Positions 44,897 to 57,419 of a stretch of DNA of 64,000 nt are shown here, piece after piece. The translations under genes and the position numbers were made by a program. The notes beneath the pieces are model-generated. The model was given only the letters and a program-made list of their open reading frames with translations, made no database searches and was not told where the DNA came from. Source of the stretch: Anastrepha obliqua (lineage: Eukaryota > Arthropoda > Insecta > Diptera > Tephritidae); assembly GCF_027943255.1 (NCBI RefSeq), contig NC_072893.1, forward strand, positions 125,053,784 to 125,117,783, given 5' to 3'. Numbering within the stretch: the first letter of the stretch is position 1; every line of letters begins with the position of its first letter.

Positions 44897-46196
44897 TAAA
44901 GGGTGATTTTTTAGCTATTATCTTTTTAAAGAGTTGGTTTAAACAGCTGACGCACGTTTCGTGTTTTGTTTTACTGTCAAACATCTTCAGTTTGGTCTAT
45001 AATTTAACCATGAATCGTCTTACAAACGAACAATGCTCGCAAATCATTGCATTTCATTATAAAAATGCGTGTGCTGTTAAGAAAGTTTATCGCGCGCTTC
45101 TTCTATTTTATGATCAGTTTAATCGACCCACTGGAGCGGCTGTTCGAGATATTGTGACTAAATTTAGAACCAAATTTACATTATTGGACATCAAACCACC
45201 AACACGCTTACGTAGAGTGCGAACTGAAGATAATATCGCAGCTGTATCGGCCAGTGTTAATGACGACCATCAATTATCGATTCGTCGCCGTTCGCAGCAA
45301 TTGGGACTCTGTTACTCAACAACGTGGTAAATTTTACGAAAGGCTTTAGGTGGAAGCCTTTCAAAATACAGCTGGTGCAAGAATTGAAGCCGAACGACCT
45401 ACCGCAACGCAGAATTTTTGGTGAATGGTCTCTTGGAAAGTTGGCCGAAGGTCCACTTTTTTATCGAAAAAATGTGTTCAGCGACGAAGCTCATTTTTGG
45501 ATCAATGGGTACGTAAATAAGCAGAATTGTCGATTTTAGAGTGAAGATCAGCCAGAAGAATTGCAAGAGCTACCAATGTATTCAGAAAAGGTCACAGATT
45601 GGTGCGGTTTATGGGCTGGAGGTATCATTGGACCGTACTTCTTCAAAGATGCTGCGAATCGTAACGTAACTGTAAATGGTGAGCGCTACCGTGAATTGGT
45701 ATCTAATTTTTTTCGGTCAAAATGCAAGAGCTTGACTTGCATGACATGTGGTTTCAACAAGACGGTGCCACATGCCATACAGCACGCGTAACAATGGACT
45801 TGTTGAGAGGCGAGTTCGGTGAACGTTTGACTTCACGTTCGGGACCTGTCAATTGGCCACCCAGATCGTGCGATATAACGCCTTTAGATTATTTTTTGTG
45901 GGGCTGTGTTAAAGGGCATGCCTATTCAGACAAGCCTGCTTCAATTAACGCATTGGAAGACAATATTAAGGCATTTATATGTGAGATACCGGCGGAAACA
46001 TTGGAAAGAGTATGCCAAAATTGGACTAAGCGGATGGACCATTTGAAGCGCAGTCGCGGTCAACATATGCATGAAATAATCTTCAAACATTAAATTATAT
46101 GGACTGCACTATCGATTTAAATAAAAATTTCATGCATTTTTCTGAATTTTGTTTTTTTGAAAAACTTTCCTATAGCTCTTAAAAAATCACCCTTTA
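44897..46196 (+). mobile_element. Full-length DD41D (rosa-type) mariner, 1300 bp
   Basis: Inverted ends: taaagggtgattttttagct at the left, and taaagggtgattttttaaga read inward from the right. Each end carries the TA target dinucleotide. Length 1300 bp is as expected for an intact mariner. The transposase relic lies between with a short 5' leader. Confidence 0.93.
45010..46093 (+). pseudogene. DD41D mariner transposase, two stops and two frameshifts
   Basis: Start at the ATG of MNRLTNEQCSQIIAFHYKNA, preferred over the in-frame ATG at 44992 because it fits the family N-terminus. Blocks: RRVRTEDNIAAVSASV, LSIRRRSQQLGL, KPFKIQLVQELKPNDLPQRR, VFSDEAHFWINGYVNKQNC, DWCGLWAGGIIGPYFFKD, WFQQDGATCHTARVTMDLL, WPPRSCDITPLDYFLWG, and a final MDHLKRSRGQHMHEI. 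The catalytic Asps are in SDEAHF, QQDGATCH and PLDYFLWG; 41 residues separate the last two, the DD41D spacing of the rosa subfamily. Breaks: TAA at 45328-45330 (probably from a Gln codon), a shift near 45343-45350, TAG at 45537-45539 for Trp, and a shift near 45710-45720. Inactive but almost complete. Confidence 0.93.
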
Positions 46197-47455
46197 GATG
46201 GAAGGGAATGTAGAAAAAAAAAAAAATTATGGAAGCAAAAAGTCAAAAGAAAAATGTGAAAAGAATAAAAAAAGAAAAAAATTGTTAATAAAATTATTCA
46301 AAGTAATTAGAAGAAACAAGGAAAATGAATTAAAGTAAACGACGAAGATGAAAAAGAAGTACAGAAAGGAGAAGTGAAAGGAGAAAGTAAAACAATAACC
46401 GCAAGAAGAAAAAACGAATAAATGGAAGCATGACGCTTCCGAAGACATTAGAAAAGTGAGGGAAGAAGAAGAGAAGAAAAAAATATAACATAAAAAGGAA
46501 GAACTAGGGTAAAAAGTGAAAAAGAGAAAACAACATGAATTATGACAAGAAGAAGATAATAAGCAACGCAAATTTCAGGTGAGAGAAGAAAAAAGTACCG
46601 TAAAAATATGTTAAAATCATTAGAAAAGAGAGAGAAGAAGAGCAGGAGAAAAAATATCAGATAAAAAGGAAGAAGAAGAAAAAGGTGAAGAAGAGCAAAT
46701 AAAATGTAAATTGTAAAAAAAAGATGATACGAGTAAGAAACTCAAATTTTTAGTGAAAGAAGAGAAAAATAGTAGAAAAAAATTAAAATTAACGGAAGTC
46801 AAAGAAATAACCGCAAAAACCATAAAATAATAAACGGAATCATCAAAGCGTTGAATACATAAGGAAAACGAGAGAAAAGAAGAGAGAGTAAAAGCAAAAG
46901 AGAGAAAAACATGACAGATAAAAAGAAAGAACTAGAGAAAAAGGTGAAGACGACCAAATGAAATGTAAAATGACAGAAAGAAGGTATTAAGAAATGCAAA
47001 TTTTAAGTGAAAAAAGAGAAAAATTAGCAGAAAAGAATTAAAATTTATGAAGGTCAAGAGGACGTAACGGTCGTGGAAAATGAAGGTGAATGGAAGAAAT
47101 TAAAAAGAAAAAATTAAAAAAGGGGAAAAATAAAAGGAGTTGTGAAAAGGACTCAGCGCAAAAGATAGGAAGATAAAATAGCAATGAAAATGAAAAGAAA
47201 ATTAGAATAAAAGCGGATAAAATAAGAATAATAAAAAATTAAAAAAAAAGATAAACTAAGAAAATAAGAAGAAAACGGAAGGTGAAAAATAGCAAACTGA
47301 AATATATAAATAAATATAAATATCAACGAAGAACTTAAAAAATAAGAATGAAAAGAAAATAGACATAGCGCAGGAAAGGGGGAAAAATGAAAAAAATAAA
47401 AACAAAAACAAAAACAAAAAGAAGAAAAGAACTCAACGAAATGAAAATCCCAAAG

Positions 47456-49689
47456 GGTTTCAGTCCCTGAGCAAAGCAGCGCTCTTTCTGCTATCAGCGG
47501 GTAAATGGAAAATGATCTAGCCGAAAGTCTCCACGTCATTCAATACACTGGGAGAGATATTTTACCGTTTCACAACCACGAGAGGTTTCAAAGGATTTAC
47601 GCTCTCTTGCACGAATATGTATTTGCTACCCACTTCCAAATGTGCAATATTGTTGTTGTAGCATAGAGCTTGTAGTTCATAATGTGCGCAACTTTAACGA
47701 AAATTCACATTCCAACTTAGTTGCATACATGCATGCAGAGGTATGTTTGTATATGAGTATGTGAAGAGGCATTCAAATATATTTACATGAATCCACTTGG
47801 TTGCATGTTTGTGCTACTGCCTGCCACATATGTGGCTTAATGAAGCCGTTCGAGTGTTTTTCCTGCTTATACTCAAGCACACCACTGGCATTCACACACA
47901 CACACACAGCCACACAAACGGGAGTAAACATTTCGGTGGTTTATTGTTTGGTTGGCCTTGTTGTACAATATTTTGCCGTCATTGTTGTTGCTATTATTTC
48001 TTTCATTGCATAACGCGCACTGCCATATCGACTATATTTACTCTAGAGGGCTTGGCAAGTACTCAAAAATATAAAAATATGGATAAAAAAAGGAAACATA
48101 ATAATTTAAGCCGGCGGTGGTTAGAAAAGAAGAGGTTGTAAAAATGATAAAACAATTTCAGTACAAATTATAACAAAAAAAAAAAAATTTGAAAAGAAAG
48201 TTCACATTTCACACATTTTTTATTTCTTGAATTTTATTTCTTAAATTTTTTAAATTTTTTCTACAAACTTACTAGTAAATTTTCATTATAGTTTAAACCC
48301 CATGCATTCAACGAAATATATTGTGAATTTGATCACTATACTGCTTAATTTGCCCCAGTTATAAGTCTTTGATAGAAAACGGCCCCTTCGGATAGGCTTT
48401 GTTTTTTGCTTAATTACGATCGCCCAATACTCATTTTGGCTCTTGCTATGCAATAAATGTGTTGGGTTGCTCAACCGCATATTGCTGTTGCTGGAACAAC
48501 AACAACACTAGCTTATACATACTTACAAATTATTTTTCTGCAAGCAAAACAATTACACAAAAGAAAAAGAACTGCCAACCCATTTTAGTTACTACCACTT
48601 TTTAGTTGCCATTTAGGCTCAACACTTTGCTCTACTTTTTTCAAATTTTTTAAATTGAATTGTTGTTGCTTTTGCTGCTTGCCACTGCTGTTTTTGTATT
48701 TTTCTTGTTTGGTTGTAGCGTGGAAATGTTGCCTTTGTTGCTTTTATTATTGTTGTCAACGCGTCATCGCCCCGTTAATAGTGTGCTGTCATTTCATATG
48801 TTACAACTCGATTACACAGTGAATGCTGGCGGGCATGGAAGCGCGTGCGCGCCCCTCAAGCTTACCCGATCATTCCATGGGCTGCTGCTCTGTGCTCTTC
48901 CTCTTCTTCTTAACAATGAATTATTAATAAATTTATGTGTCCATACAAGTACTTACAACTCTAACTGGTGCGGTTACAAGAAGCAGCACCACCAAAAAAA
49001 ACAACAACAAACAAAACGGGCAATAACTAAGCAGTGTAAGCCAACCACCTGCGCTCAAGCCGTTGCACATCCGCTGAAGTCTTTAAAGTAGAAAAAAAAA
49101 TTAAAAAAAGAAAAGGCAAAAGAAAACCTTGCTTTGCTTACTAACTAGACACAAGCAACAACAAAAACAGCAAAAACAACTTGAATTGAAAAATAGTAAA
49201 ATATATAAATCTTGTGCAAGTCGCTATCGCTGACGACAGCTACATTTTATACATACATACACACATACATACATACATACATGTAGATATACAACAATTA
49301 CTACAACAAATGTTCGCTTGCAAACAATTAATTTTGTGTTGCGTTGATTGCCATTTTAATCATTAACACCGTCAACGCGTTCATTTTTCATGCATGGCTA
49401 GTGAAGAAACAACAACAACAACAACCGCAGGAATAAGAATAATAAAACCAGATACAACAACAACTGTCTGGTAGTCGCGGAATGCATAAGTGGCTGGTTG
49501 TGAATCAGCATTGCAGCGTCTCCAGTAAATGCATGCAAGCTTCTGGGCGCCAGAATGTTAAGAAATGAGCGGAGATAGCAGAGCGGAAGAGCCATTGTAG
49601 AGGTGAAGGCAGCCATCTACCAATTATGATTAATGCTTTGGTGTGAGTTAAAGATTTGTTATTACCTCAGGAAGTTCACAATAAACTTA
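47456..49689. other. Non-coding stretch with CAA/TTG and CATA runs
   Basis: No gene recognised. (CA)n at about 47892-47909, (CATA)n at about 49250-49282, and TTG/CAA-rich tracts near 48660 and 49410. Confidence 0.45.
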
Positions 49690-51470
49690 GCTATCGTGGC
49701 ATAATATCGAGGTAAACTGTGGGCCGAAAAGCTCAACACAAGTTTCCGCAAGCTCTAAAGCTCCCACTTTTTTTTGCTTCGCCTAACTCTTACCATGAAG
49801 TCGAAGTAAATTACATGTATGAAAACTTCAAAGAAAGCTTTTTCGAACAAATACGATCAGCTTTAAATTCTGTAATCCAAATGGATCGAAGTTTTAAGAA
49901 GATAAGGTTTTTTGTTTGGCCTAATTCTTAGCAACTAATCGTAGTAAATTTCATAAATAAAATTTAAAAACAAGCTTTTTCGAAGAGCTTTAATTTCTGT
50001 AACCACAGTAGCAGGATTTTTATTGAATAAAATTGGAAGAGCTTTAAAGCTTTGGAAAATTGGTGCTATCCTAGGCTAATTCTTAGCCTGAGAAATAATT
50101 TTTAAATAAATAGGAATAAAATATAATTTTAAATATATTTTTCCGGAAAACTCTTCGGAGCTTTAAAGCCCTGAAAAGTCATTTCAAACTTAATCGTATG
50201 TTTAACCTGACCTAAACGTACGTAGGTAAGCAGTGAGGAAAAAATTCAAAATGTGTTTTTGTATAGGAAATTCAAGTGAGCTTTACATACTTTTTCGTAT
50301 TTGAGACTTGCTCAAGAAGTTTTGGAAGTCTATTTCAAACTGGCTCGAATTCTCAGCATAGAGTAAGCATAGCGCATAAACTTCAAAATACGTTTTGACA
50401 AATAAAATTAAAGCGTGCTTTCGCTTTAGAGTTATTTTTGAAGTTCCATAGAGTTTCTAGCCTGAGACAATAGAAAGCTTTATTCAAATCAACAAAAAAT
50501 TATATGAAGTTTCATCGGGTGTAAAATTTCAAAATGTATTGCTATTGACAAATATTCAGCAAATATCAGGAATTGAGCTTTCTCAAAATATGTTCAATAA
50601 GCACAATTAATAAAATTTAATATATTTATTATACAAATTTTATATTAAAGCCTTTAGAGTAATGCAAAATCATTTCAAATTTGAACTCGAAGCATTTTTC
50701 AATTGGAACATATTCGGAAAGCTATGTAAAATTATTTAAATCTGGCAAAAATCGCAACTACTATGAAATCTTCTTTAAGCTTCTACTTAGGCTACAAAGC
50801 TCCGCCCTGAGGTTTATTGCAAAATCTGGAAAGCTCCAAATTGTGTTTTATTGCAATAAACTTTAAAGCTTTGACGAGTTTGGGAAGCTTTATTGGATTT
50901 AACGCCAAAAATTAGGCTTGAGTTAACGCAAACGACCCATATTGAAATTATATTGGGTTCTGAAGCTGTGTTATTGCCATTTTTCGGAAAATTTCCTAAG
51001 CTCTAATGACTCGGACAAGTTTTTGAAGCTCTACCAATGAACTTTCGCTTTGATCTACTTATTGGTGCTCCTCCACTGCTTAGAAAGCCTTAAAGCTCAT
51101 GAATTTTGGCAATTTTTAAAGAAACGGCAAAAGTAAATTTAAAAAAGCTAAATTAACAGCTTTAAATTACCTGTAGAGTGTTAATATAGAACATTTTAAA
51201 AGCCTCAATACTTTGAAATTATTTAAATGTGCCAACACAAGCGCAGATGAGCCTCGTTTTTTTCAACCTCAAAGCTCTGATAGTATTTAGTATTCTTATA
51301 AATCTCATATTTTTGGAAACCTTAAAATGCTGAAAAGCTTTTCGGGTCATTGAAGTTTAATTTAATTTTTAAAACTTTTCATAAAACACAACACAGTTCA
51401 TGAAACCAGCAGAAAAGAGCTTTAAGGCTTAAGGAAGCTTTTAACATCAGACTAATTTGTAAGCGCGTAC
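49690..51470. repeat. Highly diverged AAGCTTT-rich tandem array
   Basis: Repeated phrases include aagctttttcgaa, gagctttaaagct, tctgaaaagtcatttcaaac, cctaattcttagcctgag and aataaaattcaaaat, but spacing is variable and copies are far diverged. I infer an old tandem array from the recurrence of the phrases in the same order; I cannot fix the unit length by eye. Confidence 0.6.
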
Positions 51471-53188
51471 GGCCTTCTAATGTTTCTATGCAAATAAAAG
51501 CGTTTAAGCCTATCATGTTTCATGACTCAAAACTCTCCACTAAGTTTAAATTACTTTTTAGCAAGCATCTCTTAAGTCAAATGTCTAACCAAGCAATATG
51601 GTCCGCTGAAGACTTCATTGGCATAATCGAGTTTTATGGATAGAAACTCAAATTTTGTGCTTATATCCTAGCCATTTCACTGAGTTTTACAGAATTGAAG
51701 AACAAAAAACTTCGAATTAAATGAAATTGTTGCAACTTGCCATAGAAAGTCTGCTGCGCGCGCATGCAGGTCCGCACACTCGCCGGCTTGCATGAGTTGC
51801 ATTAATAAAAACGACACAATCACTGCCACTTCGCGTACACACAAGCATAAATATACAAATTGTATTGCCACTGTTATTTTTGTTGTTGTCGTTGTTGCTT
51901 CTTCGCTAAATTACCACATTGCAACTGGAACTGCGCATGCGCGTCGTATTTAGTGTTGCCGCTACTGAGATTGCCATTTAGGAGTGGTGGAGTTGGTTGG
52001 CCAAGCCCAGTGGCGTGGGTGGAAAATTAGAGGATGAGGGTGCAAAACAAATTTGTTGTAATTTTTGTGAATATTCAGTTTTTGATTTTCATATTAGGCT
52101 AAATTTTTTTAAGAATTAATTTTTATTTTTTTGGTTTTTATGCAAAACCTTTAACACCCCCGCACTACGCCCCTTGCTTGCTGCATCGCTTATCGCTTTT
52201 CATTCGTCGCATTTGCCGCTTAAATGCGATTTATTTGTTTTCGTTAGTAATTTAACTTTAACGCAGCTATTGTTGTTGTCGCTGCTATTGTCGGCGTGCA
52301 CATTTCTTTTTGTGTTGTTGCAATGCGACAATTGCCGCAAATTTATCATTTTAACGCGTTGCACATACAAAATTACACCGACAACTGGGAGCTTACAAAG
52401 GCGGACACATGTCAAGCTCAGAGCTGGTGTTGTTGTCGTTTGCGCACGATTTTTTTTTATTAAATGTATTTGGTTGCCTCAATTGTTGTTGCTCATTTGC
52501 TGATACATTTATTTGAGGTTTGAAAGAATAAGAGCGCGAAAAAAAAATTGTATCAGAATTTTAAAAATAAATTAATATGGAACACTGGTGCCCCGCAACC
52601 CCTTAACCTCACCGGATACAGAATATTTTGCATGTACAGATTTTGTCGTTACCTCACTTTTCATTTACTCAGTTCCTCTTTCTGAATTTCTGTGCCCACT
52701 CCTCTGTGTTTTTCTGTGGAATATTTAAAAAGCTCGCCAATTCCCACCGGACTCAAAAGCAAAAACCACCCTTTTGTAGTTTAAACAACTCTGTGCCCGC
52801 TTTCTTATACACTAAATGCGCATTCCAACAATACAAACAAATGGGGCAACGGTTTAATTAAGCTTAATTAAGTGGCAATTGAGACGCGTTAATAAAAACC
52901 AAGAATCCCAACTCTTAATAAAAATTAGTTTAAAAAAACAGATTTTGAGGGAAAAACGCAAAGTTTTGAAAAGTGAGTCGTAATATATTTTTTCCATGCC
53001 ACGAAACGGTTGATTTAGAAATAAAATGTCAATCAAATAGTTTCAGTTGAGAGCTTCTCAAGTACTGTTGGGCTGAAAATCGTGCCGAGCTAGTAAATTT
53101 AATGAGGTTTTAAAGCTCAATGGCCAGATAAGCTCGAAAAAGCTTGTGACTATCATGTAAATTTTGAAGGCTAATGGGTTTTTTTAAA
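51471..53188. other. Nothing recognised
   Basis: Non-coding; a ttgcaacttgcca word lies at about 51729-51741. No gene domain seen. Confidence 0.45.
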
Positions 53189-53470
53189 AGCGGCTGCCGT
53201 AGCCGAATGGGTTGATGTGTGACTACTATCCTGAAGTGCCCAGGTTCGAGTCTCCGGGCTTGAAACAGCAAAGTTTTTCTAATAGCGATCACCCGTCGGC
53301 AGGCAAAGGCAAACTTCCGAGTCTATTTCTACTATGAAAGAGTTCCTCATAAAAAAAAAGTTGCAATTCGGAGTCGGCTTACAACTGTAGCTCCCTCCAT
53401 TTGTGGAACAACATCGCTGGGGCAAATACCCAATAAATGGCGTAAACGCCAATTAAAGTAAAAAAAAAGT
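53189..53470 (+). mobile_element. tRNA-derived SINE, best copy (~280 bp)
   Basis: Box A tagccgaatggg at 53200-53211 and box B ggttcgagtct at 53243-53253 mark a tRNA-like pol III promoter head. The body follows: ctaatagcgatcacccgtcg, gcaggcaaaggcaaacttcc, gagtctatttctactatgaa, cggagtcggcttacaactgt, ccctccatttgtggaacaac, and a tail gtaaacgccaattaaag ending in A. The other copies in the window share these blocks. Confidence 0.92.
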
Positions 53471-53619
53471 TTGTAATGCTCATTAGCTTAATAAGTCCTA
53501 AGTTATACTTTGGATGAGGTAGGGTTCTAATGCCTTCGCACTTACAGCGACCGTCGTCTACTGCGTCGTGTGGCGTGGCCACTAAAACGATCCCTCCTCT
53601 CCTTCTGTAACCTAAGCTC

Positions 53620-54430
53620 TAAAGTTGTACAAACTGTATAAGCTTTTAAAGCTTCTCAGCATGGTTGGCTCTAGAAGCACTTGAATACTTTTCGAAGATT
53701 TTCAATACCTTTTTATTAGCTTCATACTCAGCGTTACAGAAAGCTATTAAAAGCTTCCTGCCTTACCGTTGAAGAACAACTCTTGAGATATCGCTTCAGC
53801 CAAAAAATATTCCTTAATACGAAATTTCGAACAAATAATTCGCTTCTCAGAAACAATTTTTTGAAAGCTTCGAAAGCAGCTTCCGTTTTTGGCCTGCACT
53901 CTTTAAATTTTCTGTCTAAGGTTGTTTAATGTGTTTCAAGCTTACAACTTTCATAGGCAAACATATGCGCATATTCTAACTTTACAGCGCAAAGTGCTGA
54001 AACAAAAGCTTGAGAAAGTTTAAAAGCTTAACACTTTAATAATGAAAATGCCGCTCATCCATATTATGCGTGCATAAAGCTTTGGAGATTTATAAGTGGT
54101 GAAAGTTCAAGAATTGAGATGAGGCAGCTTTCATGAGATTTAGGCTTGTAAGCTACCAAATGTTCAGAGCAATCAAGTTCATGCGTGGTGCGATATTTGA
54201 TAGTTAAAACTGTAAGGTATATAAATTAGCTTTGGCATAAAAAAAATCTCCGATATGACTATGAAAGTTTCAAAGTTGTAAATTACTCCGATCAGTGAGA
54301 TCTTAAAGGAGATTTGGAATAATTTTTTTTTCTGGAACTTCAAATAAGCTTTTAAAGCTCCAATAAGCTTTTAAGTTCAGCTCCAAAGGTTTTAAAAGCT
54401 CGAATAAGCTTTTAAGTTCATATAAACTGG
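53620..54430. repeat. AAGCTTTTAAAGCTC-rich array
   Basis: Same flavour as 49690-51470: aagcttttaaagctcc, gaaagcttcgaaagcagctt and similar words recur; at 54343-54422 ataagcttttaa repeats at short spacing. Probably another segment of the same old array, with the SINE lying between. Confidence 0.55.
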
Positions 54431-56884
54431 AGGCATCAAACCACATTTCGCCCACATTTTATTTATACTTTGCCTCACCTTTCGTTTTTTAGAGTGTACG
54501 ACTCATATTAAATTACATTAATAAAACAAATAAAATGCTGCGTACACGCATCAGCACCAGCTTAGAGGTCAGCAATAAAGAACGAAAATTACCAGTTCCC
54601 CTCATCACTCACACGGCATAAGCACAGCTGGTGCAATCAGCAAAAGCAGCAGCCAAGAAATACAGAGAAAAACAAAAAAAAAAAACAAGAAACAAAGCGA
54701 TCGCTAGCTGCCACTGCACGTTGCTGCACGTTACGTCAATTTATGCCCAAAAACAAATATGCAATGTTTATAGCGTTAATTGCTTTCCCATTTTACTTGG
54801 CCCATTTCTTGAGTCAAGGAGTAGCAATGAAGACGACTGAGCAGACGATTGCGCAGGAGGTGTACAAGCGAGCGTGCAGACGTGTGAGCCTATAAACTGC
54901 CAAGAGCAGCGCAGACTAGCTTGATTCTGCGAGCCAACGCTACAAATGTGAATGAAATGCGTTGCACTTGTAACCTGTGTGCTAGAGTTGGCGCCCAAAG
55001 CTCTTTACCCACAGACAATTGCACCGTAAAACCCAATTCATCTATTAAATGGAGCCAGAGCACTTTTTTCCTGGTTCATTCCTTGCTAACTTTCGACTTA
55101 GTTTTTTTGTGTTTTTTGTTTTTTCTTTTTTCCCCGTTTTTTGTTTTTGTTGGACGAGCAACTGCACTAACCAACTCACTGTTTTTATTTATTATCTGTT
55201 TATCTGCGCCTGAGCGTCCTTCCTTCTGCCTATACACAATTCCCATAAATATTTCAGCTGTTCTTCTGCGCCACGATCCAACAACTGCTGATCGCTCTTT
55301 CTCTGTGCACGTCCCAGTTTTACTGTCTGTTTGTTCAGTGTCAACTCCGCCCACTTTTTAACTGCTGTTGTACGCCAAGACGTCGTCGGAGTCATCGTCG
55401 CCATGGTCAATGTGGCTTTATGTGCTGTTCGTATGGTAACTAAATTACTTTTGAGTAGAAGATTATTATGATCCCTTCGGGGCGACACCCCCCGCTTATT
55501 ATACCGCCTCGACCAATCGCCCATATACGACTACGGCATACATACAGTCGTACATATATTTTCTCAGCTTCCAAGGTAAACTCAAAGGCAAACTCATGCG
55601 CACAAGCAGTTGTGCTTTAATTTTTTATGCTCGTTTATTGTATTTTTGTTTTTGTTTTACCTTTCATTTCTTTATTTTAATTCCCTTTTCATTTGTATGT
55701 TCTGTTTAACTTGCGTTTGTGCTCATCTTTAGGGCCTCTGACATTGTCTCGCACATCGTTAATCATTGCTCGAATGAGCGAACTGTCTGTCCGTGCGACC
55801 ATTCAGCCGTAAGTCCATTTGCTTGACTGCGAGCTGACTGGTAGATCACTTGGTCATACGATTGCTGCTGCTTAATCAGGAAATACGCTCGCAGGCGACC
55901 CCCAACCAAACAGCCAATTAACTAAGTAGTAATCGCTGTGTTGGCAGCCGTTTGAAGAGTCACTGAAAGACAAAACCACAAGAAAGAAAAAACAAAAAAA
56001 AAAAAAAGAAGAATAGAAATCTACGTAAAACCCTTAATCATATTCATTAGTGTATACTTACCTCCAAATTTCCAAAATATTTACAAAACCCAAGTGCTCG
56101 CAGTAGTCTCATCGAAATGGCCTGCAGCGTCACAGCTCCTCAGCTAATCAGTCTACTGCGACGTTTACGATCCCACCACCGTCGGCCCGCAGGCATTTCA
56201 CATTGCGCATCTTTTCTGCCCTTCTACTATCCACTCATCCTCTGTTGCTAGCCTTCCACAACTCATCACGCCGTTAACTGACAATCAGTGCGTTCGTTAT
56301 TGTGCTAATTTGCAAACATATTTGTTTTAATTCAATTCAAACGATCGTGTTACTCATTACCTGTCATTTAGCTAATCCGGCTAATTTTTGCTTTGTGCTC
56401 GCGTTCTCAGCTTACTGCGGCTCTGCTTCGTCGTTGCGACACTTTGTTCCGTTTGCATCCTTTGAGTTGTCCCCTGCCGACCTCAGTCTTGATATTTGTT
56501 TTTTCCCTTCCATATGCTTGCATGCTCACTGATCTTGTTGCTTTTCTCTTTGGCTGCTTAGTCTGTCAGAAATTGCGTTTACTTCTGATGTCTATCTTCT
56601 GGTTATTCATTGTTTTTTAGTACCTTCAGTCTCACCAACAGCTTTCGATTTGTGTCTCATTTCAGTATCTTCTTTGTCTACCTTTGTTTTTGCTTTCATT
56701 TATGCTCGCATATATTCATTTGTTTTGATCGCCTTGACAATTTTTCTTTTAGTACCATATTCTGTGTTGCTTTGGTTATTCTATTATTCTTGAGGAGAGC
56801 TGCGCCTCATTGGTTACTTATTCGAGTTCGGATGATTAGTAGAGTTGTGACTCAAGGCGCTCAGGAAGTGCCTGAAATGGTGTC
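54431..56884. other. Unique, moderately GC non-coding stretch
   Basis: No gene recognised. Open frames at 54921-55361 (plus) and 55076-55524 (minus) oppose each other and show no domain. A poly-A run lies at about 55992-56008. Confidence 0.4.
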
Positions 56885-57092
56885 GGTGGTCGGCGGTCGC
56901 CCCTCGGCAGGCAATGGCAAACCGCCGAGTGTAATTCTGCCATGAAAAAGCTCCTCATAAAAAATATCCGCCGTTCGGAGTCGGCTTAAAACTGTAGGTC
57001 CCTCCATTTGTGGAACAACATCAAGACGCACGCCACATATAGGAGGAGGAGCTCGGCCAAACACCCAAAAAGGGTGTACGCGCCAATTATAT

Positions 57093-57127
<35 letters not shown>
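56885..57127 (+). mobile_element. tRNA-derived SINE, head missing, (AT)n tail
   Basis: Good match to the SINE body: gcggtcgcccctcggcaggc, aatggcaaaccgccgagtgt, ctgccatgaaaaagctcctc, ttcggagtcggcttaaaact, gtaggtccctccatttgtgg, aacaacatcaagacgcacgc and aaaaagggtgtacgcgccaa, then an (AT)n run at 57088-57127. The tRNA part is lost. Confidence 0.92.
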
Positions 57128-57273
57128 CCCAGAGTGGCTCTATTTTGCTTTCTCCACTTCTCGCGAAACTCAACCGAGTCCACCCAGACTGCTATGTACA
57201 GATGCTATCGATTATCCGATAATACGTCTTAGCCATCTGGCCTTTGATGATTGGCAGTGATCTGGAATGTTTT

Positions 57274-57405
57274 ATTGTTGTTGTTGTAGAAGTTTAAAAA
57301 TTTCCCATACATGTATTGGGACTACTACTGCAGTGACAGTCCTTGGTCGCATACAAATTCGGATCGCTCCGGTAACGTAATTCGGATTGTTGCCGTGGGA
57401 ACGCG
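57274..57405. repeat. Dispersed repeat, longest copy
   Basis: ttgttgttgttgtag, then cccatacatgtattggga, ctgcagtgacagtccttggt, cggatcgctccggtaacgta and gttgccgtgggaacg. Shares its first ~70 bp with the LINE tail at 12972-13040 and its second half with 12-52 and 33309-33430. Confidence 0.75.
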
Positions 57406-57419
57406 AGAATCGCTATCTC

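Larger units (their letters stand above)
44090..47455. repeat. Purine-rich tandem array, split by a mariner
   Basis: About 3.3 kb in which the plus strand is dominated by A and G. Repeated phrases show it is an old tandem array: gtagaactacgaagaaaa (44331 and 44804, variant 44629), taataaaattattc-aagtaa with ttagaagaaac (44515 and 46285), cagataaaaaggaagaa (46490, 46657, 46916) and aggtgaaga-ga-caaatgaaa (46683 and 46942, 259 bp apart). The same phrases occur before and after the mariner at 44897-46196, showing that the mariner landed inside the array. Confidence 0.85.

Noticed and set aside
53200..53262. Possible functional tRNA gene (good box A and B)
   Set aside because: The head is embedded in a SINE body shared with four other loci and cannot fold into a full cloverleaf by eye; treated as part of the SINE.
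57088..57127. (AT)n as an independent microsatellite
   Set aside because: It directly follows the SINE 3' motif and is better read as the SINE tail.
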